From assembly GCF_003148625.1 (NCBI RefSeq), contig NZ_QGGO01000008.1:141619-205618 (forward strand): a stretch of 64,000 nt of DNA. The letters are read 5' to 3'. How positions within the stretch are numbered: the first letter of the stretch is position 1; each line of letters begins with the position of its first letter. The notes under the pieces were generated by a model that was given only the letters and a program-made list of their open reading frames with translations, was not told where the DNA came from and made no database searches. The position numbers and the translations under genes are program-made. Positions 35,285-42,965 of this stretch are shown here, piece by piece. Origin of the DNA: Arcicella aurantiaca. Lineage in GTDB: Bacteria; Bacteroidota; Bacteroidia; Cytophagales; Spirosomataceae.

Positions 35285-35667
35285 TAATAGACGATTCGCT
35301 TAAATTTGTCTTGTGTAGATTGCTTAAAATGGGTGATATATCTAATGTTTGCGTTACGGATTGAATCATCTTTTTCGCAATAAAAACGCCTTACTCGCTC
35401 TGCCAATTTGGGTGCAATTTTGGGGATGTATGGTGTAACTGAAATGTTATCAAATACATCTAACTTGACCTCTTTTATCCTGGCATTTCGGTACTGAATT
35501 ACATCGGATAATATCACAATTTCACCACCTTCATTTTTGGAATAATTGCAGGTGATGGCGATTAGGTCGAACGGTACGGGATTGTTTGAAATATCGTGTA
35601 AATCAATAAGCCGTACTAACTCCTTAATCGTAATAGTATTGATGGTGTCGAACTGAATAATTTGCAT
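35284..35667 (-). CDS. Phage protein ahead of portal
   Basis: 127 aa; starts with QIIQFDTINTITIKELVRLI and contains PFDLIAITCNYSKNEGGEIV. It overlaps the portal start by 1 bp. A copy of the late-promoter motif ends only about 5 nt from its ATG, so its mRNA may be leaderless. Function unknown. Confidence 0.6.
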   Translation of the reverse strand: MQIIQFDTINTITIKELVRLIDLHDISNNPVPFDLIAITCNYSKNEGGEIVILSDVIQYRNARIKEVKLDVFDNISVTPYIPKIAPKLAERVRRFYCEKDDSIRNANIRYITHFKQSTQDKFKRIVY

Positions 35668-35672
35668 GATGA

Positions 35673-35709
35673 CAAATATTACAATTCAGAAATTTGGAAA
35701 AAAGGACGT
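35673..35709 (-). promoter_or_regulatory. Candidate phage late promoter (copy at 35.7 kb)
   Basis: On the minus strand ACGTCC (35709-35704), T6, and 22 nt from the hexamer to TAATATTTG (35681-35673). It precedes the portal-connector-lysis block. Confidence 0.6.
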
Positions 35710-35741
35710 AAGAGGAATGATGTTGGATAGGGATTCAGAGG

Positions 35742-35822
35742 CATTTTTGAGATTGGGGTCATAGCATCTGAAATGAATTGGAACAATTTATTTCAGATGC
35801 TATGACCCCAATCTCAAAAATG
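35742..35822. terminator. Very long perfect hairpin at the cassette's downstream edge
   Basis: The arms 35742-35774 and 35790-35822 are exact 33-nt inverted copies. Inside the loop a G-U pair and AATTG/CAATT extend the stem to about 39 bp with a GAA loop. It follows the last cassette gene on the coding strand but lacks a U-run. It may terminate or stabilise the cassette RNA, be cut by RNase III, or form a DNA cruciform. Confidence 0.7.
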
Positions 35823-35891
35823 TCACAAAGGAGGGCGACGGCTAACCTACTAACGATGTTAGCAAGTTGTTGAGCCGTGAATTGATTATAA

Positions 35892-36233
35892 TTAAACTTC
35901 TATATCTGACGGTAAAAGATTTTTGATACTTTCGACTGTACAAATGAATTGATAATATTTCCCTCCTTTTTGGGTACAACCGTTAAAAATTGGGATTGCT
36001 CTCCCTTGTATTGCTAAATGGTCTACGGGTTCGGAGTTCGCAAACATAAAACCGTTATGATAGATTGGGGGTAAAACTTCAAGTAAAAAGTCGTAATGGT
36101 CTTCCGTAATTTCCTTTAGCGTGTTTTCAATCGTGTACAGGTGCTTTTGATGGCGTGTTTTACGGTAAAATTCTGCATCTTCTTGACTGTTGTAAATTGC
36201 TATTGGTCGGCTATTTTTTGTTATTAAGAACAT
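35892..36233 (-). CDS. Moron cassette protein of unknown function
   Basis: 113 aa. Contains YDFLLEVLPPIYHNGFMFAN and QKGGKYYQFICTVE. The LEVLPP segment recalls small proteins that often accompany DUF932 genes on plasmids and phages, but I cannot name the family firmly. It lies 14 bp past the DUF932 gene and is the last gene before the long hairpin. Confidence 0.6.
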   Translation of the reverse strand: MFLITKNSRPIAIYNSQEDAEFYRKTRHQKHLYTIENTLKEITEDHYDFLLEVLPPIYHNGFMFANSEPVDHLAIQGRAIPIFNGCTQKGGKYYQFICTVESIKNLLPSDIEV

Positions 36234-36247
36234 AGTAATAAGGGTTT

Positions 36248-37069
36248 TTAGTTGGAAAAAGCATCACAAAATTTATAAGCGGTTTGATTGATTTCGTTTG
36301 CTCCGCCTAAAGCATTACAAAATATCTGTTGCCGATTCTTTCGGGTGTGGGTGGTATAATGAGTAACACCATTAAACAATCCGAAAAGGTTATTACCTAA
36401 AGCGTTTGTTTCTTCTACGATTGAAAGGTTAATCATTTTCATAAGGTTCTTTTTCCTTACTGAAATTATACTGTTATCTGCTCTTTCTTCGTGTTTTAGA
36501 TTTACAAGGCGTTCCACTAACATGGTTTTAACTTCTTCGTCTATGTCCACACCTGACCATTTTTCAAAAGTGTTTTTCATTTCTGCTCTTTCATTCATAT
36601 AATGATTTTGAAAGTAGGTAAGTAAATTTTCTATTTTTTCTTGTAGGTTGGTCGTGTGCCTAATTTCGATATTACGAAAGTGTTTTGTAAATCGGTTACT
36701 ACATCTTACCATCATATTTGAATTACCAATAAAAAAGCCTGTCGAACCATCATGAGAATTACCAATCATCAAATAATCTTTAAAGTCATAGCCTAAAATT
36801 TTGAGTGGTTCGGTAACTTGTAAGAATGCTAAAACCTTTTTCCCTCCGTCCACTTCTCCAAAATCTTTCAAGGGAAATTTTGTGTACTGGCTTAAAAAAT
36901 TGACTACTTGAAAAAACCTTTCATTAGTTACTGGTGTGTAAGTAGATTTTGCAACGTTCAAAACTGTTTCTGTATCGTCTCGAAAAATAGCTTTATATCC
37001 TTCGATTTCATTATAATTTGAGTAGATTGGGCGTTCTACGATTTCCCAAGGCAATTTGTTATTTTCCAT
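36248..37069 (-). CDS. DUF932 domain protein
   Basis: 273 aa, nearly all DUF932: YTPVTNERFFQVVNFLSQY, then FKDYLMIGNSHDGSTGFFIG and MMVRCSNRFTKHFRNIEIRH. The C-terminal GVTHYTTHTRKNRQQIFCN completes the family pattern. DUF932 proteins are common on plasmids and phages; some have been linked to recombination or DNA transfer, but the function is unsettled. It overlaps the upstream gene by 11 bp. Confidence 0.85.
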   Translation of the reverse strand: MENNKLPWEIVERPIYSNYNEIEGYKAIFRDDTETVLNVAKSTYTPVTNERFFQVVNFLSQYTKFPLKDFGEVDGGKKVLAFLQVTEPLKILGYDFKDYLMIGNSHDGSTGFFIGNSNMMVRCSNRFTKHFRNIEIRHTTNLQEKIENLLTYFQNHYMNERAEMKNTFEKWSGVDIDEEVKTMLVERLVNLKHEERADNSIISVRKKNLMKMINLSIVEETNALGNNLFGLFNGVTHYTTHTRKNRQQIFCNALGGANEINQTAYKFCDAFSN

Positions 37070-37442
37070 TTCTGTATGTTTGTATTGATAATGCGTATTC
37101 TAATTCTTGATACTTTTCTATTTTCTTCTTCTCTACTTCAATTAGCTTTTGAATACTTGAAATAGCATTTAATTTCACTTCATCATATTGTTTCTTTAAT
37201 GCAGGTTCTGCAATTTTTTTGAAATCGTAAAGGGTTATAAACGGCACGGCTGTTCCTCCGATATATGGATAATATATCTTCATTTTAAAGAGACAATAAA
37301 AGATTTCGTATGCAAATGGTTTCTTTGTTGAAACTGCAAAACAGTTTGGGATTGGCTTTTTTAGTGGTCTTCCTGCGTAATTTCCTTTAGACTGAATATA
37401 AAAATCTGCTTTTATACCTGCTCGGTATGTGCAAATTTTCAT
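37059..37442 (-). CDS. Moron cassette protein of unknown function
   Basis: 127 aa. An N-terminal globular part (CTYRAGIKADFYIQSKGNYA, GGTAVPFITLYDFKKI) and a C-terminal Lys/Glu coiled coil (LIEVEKKKIEKYQEL). It lies 3 bp after the SymE gene. Such proteins accompany DUF932 genes in other Bacteroidota elements as far as I recall; function unknown. Confidence 0.6.
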   Translation of the reverse strand: MKICTYRAGIKADFYIQSKGNYAGRPLKKPIPNCFAVSTKKPFAYEIFYCLFKMKIYYPYIGGTAVPFITLYDFKKIAEPALKKQYDEVKLNAISSIQKLIEVEKKKIEKYQELEYALSIQTYRNGK

Positions 37443-37445
37443 AAA

Positions 37446-37631
37446 TCAATTAACTGTGATAACTAACATTTTATTGAAAATTTCGACGCTCACCGTATTG
37501 GTAGAGGAAAAACCCGCTTGTTTTAACCATTCGCCCTGGAGTAGAAGTTTTGGCGAAATTACAGGAATATCCAAGTTTGATTTGTTGTAACGATATTTTT
37601 TAGAAATTTTGATTTTTCGAGAATTTGACAT
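37446..37631 (-). CDS. symE: SymE-family type I toxin
   Basis: 61 aa. VISPKLLLQGEWLKQAGFSS, then TVSVEIFNKMLVITV, follow the SymE pattern (IP.I.LKG.WL..AGF..GT.V.V......IVL) of the AbrB-derived toxin. E. coli SymE reduces translation and degrades or binds nucleic acid, and is repressed by the antisense RNA SymR. It heads a tight run into the DUF932 pair. A consensus promoter and terminator on the other strand predict a short RNA across its leader (see 37645-37716). Confidence 0.85.
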   Translation of the reverse strand: MSNSRKIKISKKYRYNKSNLDIPVISPKLLLQGEWLKQAGFSSTNTVSVEIFNKMLVITVN

Positions 37632-37638
37632 AATTTTG
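37608..37638 (+). promoter_or_regulatory. Promoter of the predicted antisense RNA at symE
   Basis: TTTG (37608-37611), exactly 19 nt, then TAATTTTG (37631-37638): an exact consensus Bacteroidota promoter reading opposite to symE and starting right at its ATG. Predicted start near 37645. Confidence 0.6.
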
Positions 37639-37644
37639 ACCTGT

Positions 37645-37716
37645 TGAAGTTGTAAGAAGACTTTAATAAATTTTTGTTAAGCCGTGCGAGTGTTAGAGCC
37701 TCGCACGGTTTTTTTG
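37645..37716 (+). ncRNA. Predicted SymR-like antisense RNA
   Basis: A transcript from the promoter at 37608-37638 to the terminator at 37682-37715 would be about 70 nt, cover the symE leader from roughly -14 upstream and have no reading frame. E. coli SymR is also a ~77-nt antisense RNA over the symE 5' end. Prediction only; no expression evidence. Confidence 0.45.
37682..37715 (+). terminator. Plus-strand terminator upstream of symE
   Basis: A perfect 9-bp GC-rich stem (CCGTGCGAG/CTCGCACGG) with a 9-nt loop, followed by T7 on the plus strand only. Both adjacent genes are on the minus strand, so the terminator implies an unannotated plus-strand RNA. Confidence 0.75.
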
Positions 37717-37718
37717 TT

Positions 37719-38117
37719 TTACGAAATAGTGAAACTTTGAATTTCTCCTTCTAATTCGTTGAGGTGTTCTTTTCCTTTCCGCTCTTGATTTTCCAAAAAT
37801 TCTAAATTACTAATCAAATGAGGAAATTCTAAAATTCTCCCACTTGGAAAAAAAGCTTTGAGTATAAAGCCTGTACCCTCTTTCCCCTCTTGTAAGCCGT
37901 CAAAAATTTCCTTATATCTCACGCTTGATTTTGCGTGAAAGGCTTGCAAAGATATACCTTGCTGAATTCGCTCGAAAACTTGTGAGACTGTTGGTAGTGC
38001 TTTGATTTCCTCTGTATCAAGAGAAATAATTTTAGTGTTAGCCTTTGGAGTTGTGGCTAATTGGGTAGGCATAGAAGTAGCCTTACCGTTTTGTGCGGTT
38101 GTTGTGTTGTTTGACAT
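37719..38117 (-). CDS. First gene of moron cassette, unknown function
   Basis: 132 aa. A polar Asn/Thr-rich N-terminus of about 30 residues leads to an alpha/beta core (TVSQVFERIQQGISLQAFHA, FILKAFFPSGRILEFPHLI) and a Glu-rich helical tail. It follows a host-type promoter and a leader hairpin, and precedes SymE by 88 bp. Not recognised. Confidence 0.6.
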   Translation of the reverse strand: MSNNTTTAQNGKATSMPTQLATTPKANTKIISLDTEEIKALPTVSQVFERIQQGISLQAFHAKSSVRYKEIFDGLQEGKEGTGFILKAFFPSGRILEFPHLISNLEFLENQERKGKEHLNELEGEIQSFTIS

Positions 38118-38151
38118 GATTTTAATAATTTTTTTGTTAAAAATTGATAGG

Positions 38152-38176
38152 AAAAACCCTGTTAGAGCAGGTTTTT
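38152..38176 (-). terminator. Leader hairpin or attenuator of the cassette
   Basis: On the minus strand AAAAACCTG pairs with CAGGGTTTTT (one bulge) around a 6-nt loop, ending in a T run. It lies between the cassette promoter and the 132-aa gene, so it could attenuate transcription. It can also fold on the plus strand. Confidence 0.45.
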
Positions 38177-38192
38177 ACCGTTTTTCCATATA

Positions 38193-38222
38193 CAAATATA
38201 CGAAAAAATCGGGATTTTGCAA
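38193..38222 (-). promoter_or_regulatory. Host-type promoter of the moron cassette
   Basis: On the minus strand TTG (38222-38220), a 19-nt spacer and TATATTTG (38200-38193). The cassette can thus be expressed in the lysogen independently of late genes. Confidence 0.6.
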
Positions 38223-38262
38223 TGATTTTTCTTAAAAATTTCAACTTAATTTACTGATAATC

Positions 38263-38302
38263 AAAGGTTTAAAAAAATCATTTCCGATTTTTTTAAACCT
38301 TT
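38263..38302. terminator. 17-bp perfect hairpin between terL and the cassette
   Basis: AAAGGTTTAAAAAAATC (38263-38279) and its exact complement (38286-38302) with a 6-nt loop. It follows terL by about 90 bp on the coding strand and could end head-gene transcription. With the hairpin at 35742-35822 it brackets the cassette. The intervening 38303-38392 is GC-richer and holds CCTGACGG twice. Confidence 0.65.
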
Positions 38303-38392
38303 GTAACGAAGCCTGACGGCAACCGCCCTGACGGTCGTATGCAGTAACATGGCTCAAAACGGTTATGTATGTGAGGGGGGGCTTGCACCTGC

Positions 38393-40045
38393 CTACATAC
38401 CTAACGAATCAAGATTGACCGTTTGGACATTGAATAGATTATAATAGTTAAGAACGGCTAATAAACCTGTGTCGCTGGCTTCTGTTAGGTGGGGGAGTTC
38501 GTAAGCAGGTAACAAACGTTTCTTTTCGCCTGATTTATCCTTTCCAAAGGTTGTCTTGCCTTTAACGACTCTTATCTCTGTTTGGGTGTTCTTGCACGCT
38601 CTTTGCCATCTAAAAGCATTATCAACATTATAGGCAAATGTATAGTTAGGTAGGTCAGGGTGTTCCCCTTTCAGCACTCCTTGCCATAAATTGTAGCGAT
38701 ACTGATGGTCAGTTTGGCTTAGATAGAGAGGGATAACTGTAAAGTCTTGCGATAATTCTGTATTAGTACGATATGCGTATGTATCTTTCTCTGTCTTGTC
38801 TGCATCGGTGGCAATGGCAGTGTTATCATAAGCATATACAACCTCCTTATTAGGTAGATATTTATAGTAGTCCTTAAAGTCTTGTACTACATCTTCACGC
38901 TTCTTAGGGTGTAGCACATAGAAGACCTTGAGTAATACTATCGTTCTATTGTGTAGCTGATATACAGACAGAGAGGATATATCAGAGTTATAGTCCATAC
39001 CTATTATAAGAGGTTGGGTATAATCTATGTCGCCATCCCAGCGACAATCCCTTTTCTCAGCATAGTTAATCTTATACTTCTTATTCTCAGGTGTATAATA
39101 ACCATGTACGTGTTCATCCAAATACGGATAAAATCCGTTGGTTACTTGCGTTTGTATTTCGTTCAATACTGCAACTTTCCAATCGTAATCGGTCGATGTT
39201 TCTTTCCAGTTTTTGAGCTTATTTGGACCAAGTGCATGGATATTATCCAAAGAGCTGGCAAGACTTACCATCGTGAGCCCCATGCAGCACTTATTCAACA
39301 CTCTTGTAACGACGTCTATATCATCTTGAATTGATTGTTTTTTGCTTTCTGATTTTGTCTTGAGCTTCGCTTGTTGTAATTGAGAAATGACGTAAGCGTA
39401 TTGTATAGCTTCGTCTAATTTCTCTTTTTTCTCTTTTCCACGGAAATCAAGCAACCAAAATTCCTGCGGATTTCGTGGCATATCAGTTACGTAAGTAACT
39501 GAACCGTGTACGCTCAAATGACCAAAATGCTCCTCATTTCCACGCAAACATTTGATTGACTCATCAATTTTAGTCTTCTTACACAGACGTGCTTCGTCAA
39601 TGATAAGCCAATCAATTGATTCACCATTGGACAGGGAATTGAAGTTGTAAGAGAATAATTTGATAACTGAGCCGTTACGGAAGAAAATACAACGACTATA
39701 CTGATTTTTTGAGATACGACGATAAGGCTTTTTCCAACTCTCAGGAGGCTTTTGAAAGCAAACAAAGTCTTTTCCTTCTTCTAAGCCCATATCTTCCCAA
39801 GACTTCACAATCTCGCCAAAAATATGCTCCATCATGTGGGTGAATGATGGACACCCAATGGCTCCGACTGAGCGAGGCATTAGGATTGCATTGGTATAAG
39901 CTTTGCGAGCGGTAACACCCCAAGTTTTACCTGTACCACGCCCCCAAATATTAACTGATATGGTAACGGGCAATATATTGGCATAGAGTTGCTGAGTATG
40001 GTTATGCACATACTTCAGCTTATTAATAGCTGTTGAACTTATCAT
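38393..40045 (-). CDS. terL: Terminase large subunit
   Basis: 550 aa. Motor and nuclease for DNA packaging. Walker A is GRGTGKTWGVTARKA (about residue 34), Walker B SIDWLIIDEARLC (about 163), and the RNase-H-like nuclease has acidic residues in PLIIGMDYNSDISS (about 345) and VVYAYDNTAIATDADK (about 400). It is preceded by the small-subunit candidate (24 bp). TTCTACACC lies 6 nt ahead of its ATG. Confidence 0.95.
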   Translation of the reverse strand: MISSTAINKLKYVHNHTQQLYANILPVTISVNIWGRGTGKTWGVTARKAYTNAILMPRSVGAIGCPSFTHMMEHIFGEIVKSWEDMGLEEGKDFVCFQKPPESWKKPYRRISKNQYSRCIFFRNGSVIKLFSYNFNSLSNGESIDWLIIDEARLCKKTKIDESIKCLRGNEEHFGHLSVHGSVTYVTDMPRNPQEFWLLDFRGKEKKEKLDEAIQYAYVISQLQQAKLKTKSESKKQSIQDDIDVVTRVLNKCCMGLTMVSLASSLDNIHALGPNKLKNWKETSTDYDWKVAVLNEIQTQVTNGFYPYLDEHVHGYYTPENKKYKINYAEKRDCRWDGDIDYTQPLIIGMDYNSDISSLSVYQLHNRTIVLLKVFYVLHPKKREDVVQDFKDYYKYLPNKEVVYAYDNTAIATDADKTEKDTYAYRTNTELSQDFTVIPLYLSQTDHQYRYNLWQGVLKGEHPDLPNYTFAYNVDNAFRWQRACKNTQTEIRVVKGKTTFGKDKSGEKKRLLPAYELPHLTEASDTGLLAVLNYYNLFNVQTVNLDSLGM

Positions 40046-40069
40046 TTTTAAGGTGTAGAAATGGAGAAA

Positions 40070-40678
40070 TTACAGTTCCTGGAATGGTACTGCTTCTCCT
40101 ATGGTTTTCTTTGTTTTTCTCTTAGGAGCATCGTCAGACGCTCTTAATTCTTCAACTATTTTGGCAATATCTAATCCTTTCAATGCCGAATGATTAGCTA
40201 ACAACTCAGGATTGAAAACAAAAATTGGTGTTGGTAATGGCTCACGTTCTTCTTCAATATCTGGCATAGAATCATGAATTTCACGCAGGTTTTTCAGTTG
40301 TACTGCGTGAGCTCGTTCATCAGGCTCTGCAGAACCTTCTATTCTATCAATAGCCATCATTGCCTTATTGATAATATATTGCTGTAAGGCATTTTTGGGC
40401 ATGATAGAAGTGAACCCCAACTTCTCTTGTCCTTCGTTCCAAATGCGGTATAATGAAGAATAATCGACATTGAAAACTTGAAAAGCTTTTTCAATTATCT
40501 CACGACGGGTCATTTGCTCATCAATATGACGAATCTTGTTTTGCTCCCACAAGTCAGAGAAAAAGTTAATAATTGCTAACTTATTACTCATTGCCTCTGA
40601 TAGCTCAATGGGTTTATTTTTTTCAAGATTATGGGTTAAAACTTCTAACCCTTGCGATGTCTTAACTTGCTTTTTCAT
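40070..40678 (-). CDS. Probable terminase small subunit
   Basis: 202 aa, helical, with a helix-turn-helix-like region (TRREIIEKAFQVFNVDYSSLYRIWNEG, in two parts) of the kind used by small subunits to bind packaging sites. The C-terminus is charged (PKRKTKKTIGEA). Position just upstream of terL supports the call. Confidence 0.65.
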   Translation of the reverse strand: MKKQVKTSQGLEVLTHNLEKNKPIELSEAMSNKLAIINFFSDLWEQNKIRHIDEQMTRREIIEKAFQVFNVDYSSLYRIWNEGQEKLGFTSIMPKNALQQYIINKAMMAIDRIEGSAEPDERAHAVQLKNLREIHDSMPDIEEEREPLPTPIFVFNPELLANHSALKGLDIAKIVEELRASDDAPKRKTKKTIGEAVPFQEL

Positions 40679-40932
40679 AGCTTTTTGCGTTCATTTTCTT
40701 GTATCATTCGTAGAACTTGCTTTTGTGCCTCAGCAGAACCGTTATAGGCTAAATTTAGAATTGATTGGTAAACTTTAGCTTTTGACTTCAATCTACCTGC
40801 TTTGATGGTGTTGTCTATCTCAGTAGAATTTGCATCTGGAGATACACCAACAATTAGCAATATTTCAGTCTTATTGAAGATAAATAAGCCTGCAAACGAT
40901 TCGATTTCTTGTAATTTTTCAGGAGTAATCAT
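40675..40932 (-). CDS. Small phage protein ahead of terminase
   Basis: 85 aa, helical, overlapping the terminase small subunit gene by 4 bp and the PLD-like gene by 14 bp. GRLKSKAKVYQSILNLAYNG and EAQKQVLRMIQEN recall the helical phage DNA-packaging adaptor proteins. It may be part of the small terminase. Confidence 0.5.
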   Translation of the reverse strand: MITPEKLQEIESFAGLFIFNKTEILLIVGVSPDANSTEIDNTIKAGRLKSKAKVYQSILNLAYNGSAEAQKQVLRMIQENERKKL

Positions 40933-41479
40933 TTATCAATTTTAATATGTATTCGGAGTAAAAGTGTGCTGTTTTTCTTGAGCATATCACTGCTCCTGCT
41001 TCGTGTTTTGTGTTTCTTGTCCAATTTTGAGACCCTAATATTGTTATAGCAATATCAGGGTTTTCTATAACTGTAATCTTAGCGTGCGACTCTTCGTATC
41101 CAATTTTTGTGGCAATTGAGCTAATAAGTTGAAACGCATTTGGTTGACGCTGCCTTATTCTTGCATCAAGGAGCGTGAATATTCTATCGACCTTTTTCTG
41201 AAATTTTAGGTTAGCAAGCTTGCGAACCGATGGCTCAGATAAACCATAGGTCGTAAAATAAATGTCGCATACTTTTTCTTGCTTCTTAACTATTCTATCT
41301 ACTATATCATGTAGCGAAAATTTACCTTCTGAATTGAAGACTATCAAACGATTATCTGCGATATTCTCGACAATTTGTTGTAAGGTTTTCACGCAAATAA
41401 TATCCTCTATGCCATCGACGACTAAGAGGTTTTCATTTTCTTCTTTTGCGAGACTAAGGAAGGAAAATAGTTGATTCAT
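40919..41479 (-). CDS. PLD-like (HKD) nuclease-type protein
   Basis: 186 aa with one HKD-like motif near residue 133: HAKITVIE (Glu where Asp is usual), followed by ILGSQNWTRN, matching the GSxNWT that follows HKD motifs. Single-motif members such as Nuc act as dimers and cut DNA. The N-terminal half is alpha/beta (LLVVDGIEDIICVKTLQQIV). Its place among packaging genes suggests a role in DNA processing or exclusion; the Asp-to-Glu change leaves activity open. Confidence 0.7.
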   Translation of the reverse strand: MNQLFSFLSLAKEENENLLVVDGIEDIICVKTLQQIVENIADNRLIVFNSEGKFSLHDIVDRIVKKQEKVCDIYFTTYGLSEPSVRKLANLKFQKKVDRIFTLLDARIRQRQPNAFQLISSIATKIGYEESHAKITVIENPDIAITILGSQNWTRNTKHEAGAVICSRKTAHFYSEYILKLINDYS

Positions 41480-42125
41480 TTTCAGCTAATATTTCGTTAA
41501 TTTTTTCGATTTCTTTTTTGGTTTCCTCAACAAATAACGCCCTCCTGACTTCGGGAATACGTTTCAAATATGACGGTGACAAGTATGTTTTCAAGGTCCT
41601 TCGTCTATCTGCTGCAGTAAGCAAATCAATCTTATATTCTGCTTCAACCTTTTCTTTAATGACCTTCACTTCAGGTACTTTTCCTTCTGCCTCAAAATCA
41701 TCGTGAACCTTCCATGCTTCATCAATTTTATTCCAGGTACTTCGCAGTGAAAAGACTGTTTTCTTAGCGTCTATGGTAGATTGCACCCCGCTAAGACTTT
41801 CCTCGACGAACAAAACAAGTGTATGGTGCAAGCGTATAGCTTCTTTGTGATTTGCCTTTCGTTCATCCTCAATTTGTTGAATAATTAAGGGCTTTTTTTG
41901 GGGCGAATTGATGATTTGTTGAACCTGCGGTTTGGGAATATGATTAGCATCTATTTCATCAAGCAGTTTTCCAATTTGCTTATGCAGCTCTATGCGAGTG
42001 TAAGTTGTTGAACCCAACTTCTCAAACAGCTTCAACCATGTTTGTGAACCTCCAAAATTCCTGAATAGCTCAAAACCATTATCAAAATCTTGCTCACCAT
42101 TTAGCCAAATTCTTAGTGGGTGCAT
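41454..42125 (-). CDS. Phage protein of unknown function
   Basis: 223 aa, helical and highly charged, beginning MHPLRIWLNGEQDFDNGFEL and with KPLIIQQIEDERKANHKEAI in the middle. Overlaps the PLD-like gene by 26 bp. A terminator lies between it and the gene upstream. Not recognised. Confidence 0.6.
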   Translation of the reverse strand: MHPLRIWLNGEQDFDNGFELFRNFGGSQTWLKLFEKLGSTTYTRIELHKQIGKLLDEIDANHIPKPQVQQIINSPQKKPLIIQQIEDERKANHKEAIRLHHTLVLFVEESLSGVQSTIDAKKTVFSLRSTWNKIDEAWKVHDDFEAEGKVPEVKVIKEKVEAEYKIDLLTAADRRRTLKTYLSPSYLKRIPEVRRALFVEETKKEIEKINEILAENESTIFLP

Positions 42126-42159
42126 AAAAAAATATGGACTGGACTATAAGCCCAGCCCA
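42125..42159 (-). terminator. Terminator after the capsid-linked genes
   Basis: On the minus strand TGGGCTGG pairs with CCAGTCCA (one G-U) and is followed by TATTTTTTT. It separates the 53-aa gene from the 223-aa gene, perhaps lowering packaging-gene expression relative to capsid. Confidence 0.65.
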
Positions 42160-42178
42160 TCTTTAGAGGTTAATATTA

Positions 42179-42340
42179 TTATCTTGCAGAGGTCAATTCT
42201 TCATATTTTGCTTTCTGATAATCAGAAAGATTATTCAAATCAACCTCTCCAAGCCCAGCCACTGCAACGATTTGCGTTGGCTTTTTTTCTGGTGTCTCAT
42301 CTCCCTGAGCTTCAACAGGTACAATTTTTTGGTTAGCCAT
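42179..42340 (-). CDS. Small phage protein, 53 aa
   Basis: Begins MANQKIVPVEAQGDETPEKK and ends LSDYQKAKYEELTSAR. A short, charged protein 8 bp downstream of the 187-aa gene. Frame, spacing and start context match its neighbours. Function unknown. Confidence 0.6.
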   Translation of the reverse strand: MANQKIVPVEAQGDETPEKKPTQIVAVAGLGEVDLNNLSDYQKAKYEELTSAR

Positions 42341-42348
42341 TTTCTTGA

Positions 42349-42912
42349 TTAAGCTACTAAATCAAGTATTGAACCATCTGCGAGCGAAAGCACTTCATAC
42401 GGTTCAAACTCAACGGTAAGTGTAACTGTTGCTACTTCAGGACCATCTTCGTATTTGTATTTTGTTACAACTGCAGGAACGTCTTTATCTCCCATCAACA
42501 ACATTTGACCATTGTACTTAGGAAGAACAACAATAACATCAGCTCCTTTCAATTTAGCGGCAAAACCTCTTGAGCCTTTATCAGCATAAAATACAACTTC
42601 TGCTGTACTTTTTACTGCTGTATTTCCTTTTGAGAAATCACCTTCAGCATTCAATTTTATAGAGTCTTTCACAACCTCGCATTTTGCGAATGTTGTTGCT
42701 CCAAATGGTTTGTTTGCAGTTGCTCCCGTTACGGCGGTCACATAGTCTTCGTCCGTCATTAATGCCGTTAATTCGGCACGGTCTGGAAAAGTAAGAATAC
42801 TTGAGAACAACTGTAAATAACAAGCGAGCTTAAATCCTGCAAGCTTTGCTTCAGGGTTTACAGGTCGCTTTTGACTCCCAATTTTTGGGGCAATACTTTT
42901 ATTAGCTGCCAT
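42349..42912 (-). CDS. Putative major structural (tail-tube-like) protein
   Basis: 187 aa, beta-rich, low in Cys. Starts ANKSIAPKIGSQKRPVNPEA and ends VATVTLTVEFEPYEVLSLAD. Small beta proteins of this size next to the capsid are usually head decoration or tail-tube proteins; the repeated strand pattern favours tail tube. GTTCTACACC lies 18 nt ahead of the ATG, as at other structural genes. Confidence 0.5.
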   Translation of the reverse strand: MAANKSIAPKIGSQKRPVNPEAKLAGFKLACYLQLFSSILTFPDRAELTALMTDEDYVTAVTGATANKPFGATTFAKCEVVKDSIKLNAEGDFSKGNTAVKSTAEVVFYADKGSRGFAAKLKGADVIVVLPKYNGQMLLMGDKDVPAVVTKYKYEDGPEVATVTLTVEFEPYEVLSLADGSILDLVA

Positions 42913-42965
42913 TTTTTGTTTTTTTAATGTGGTGTAGAACTATCTAAATATTTGCTTAAACAAGC

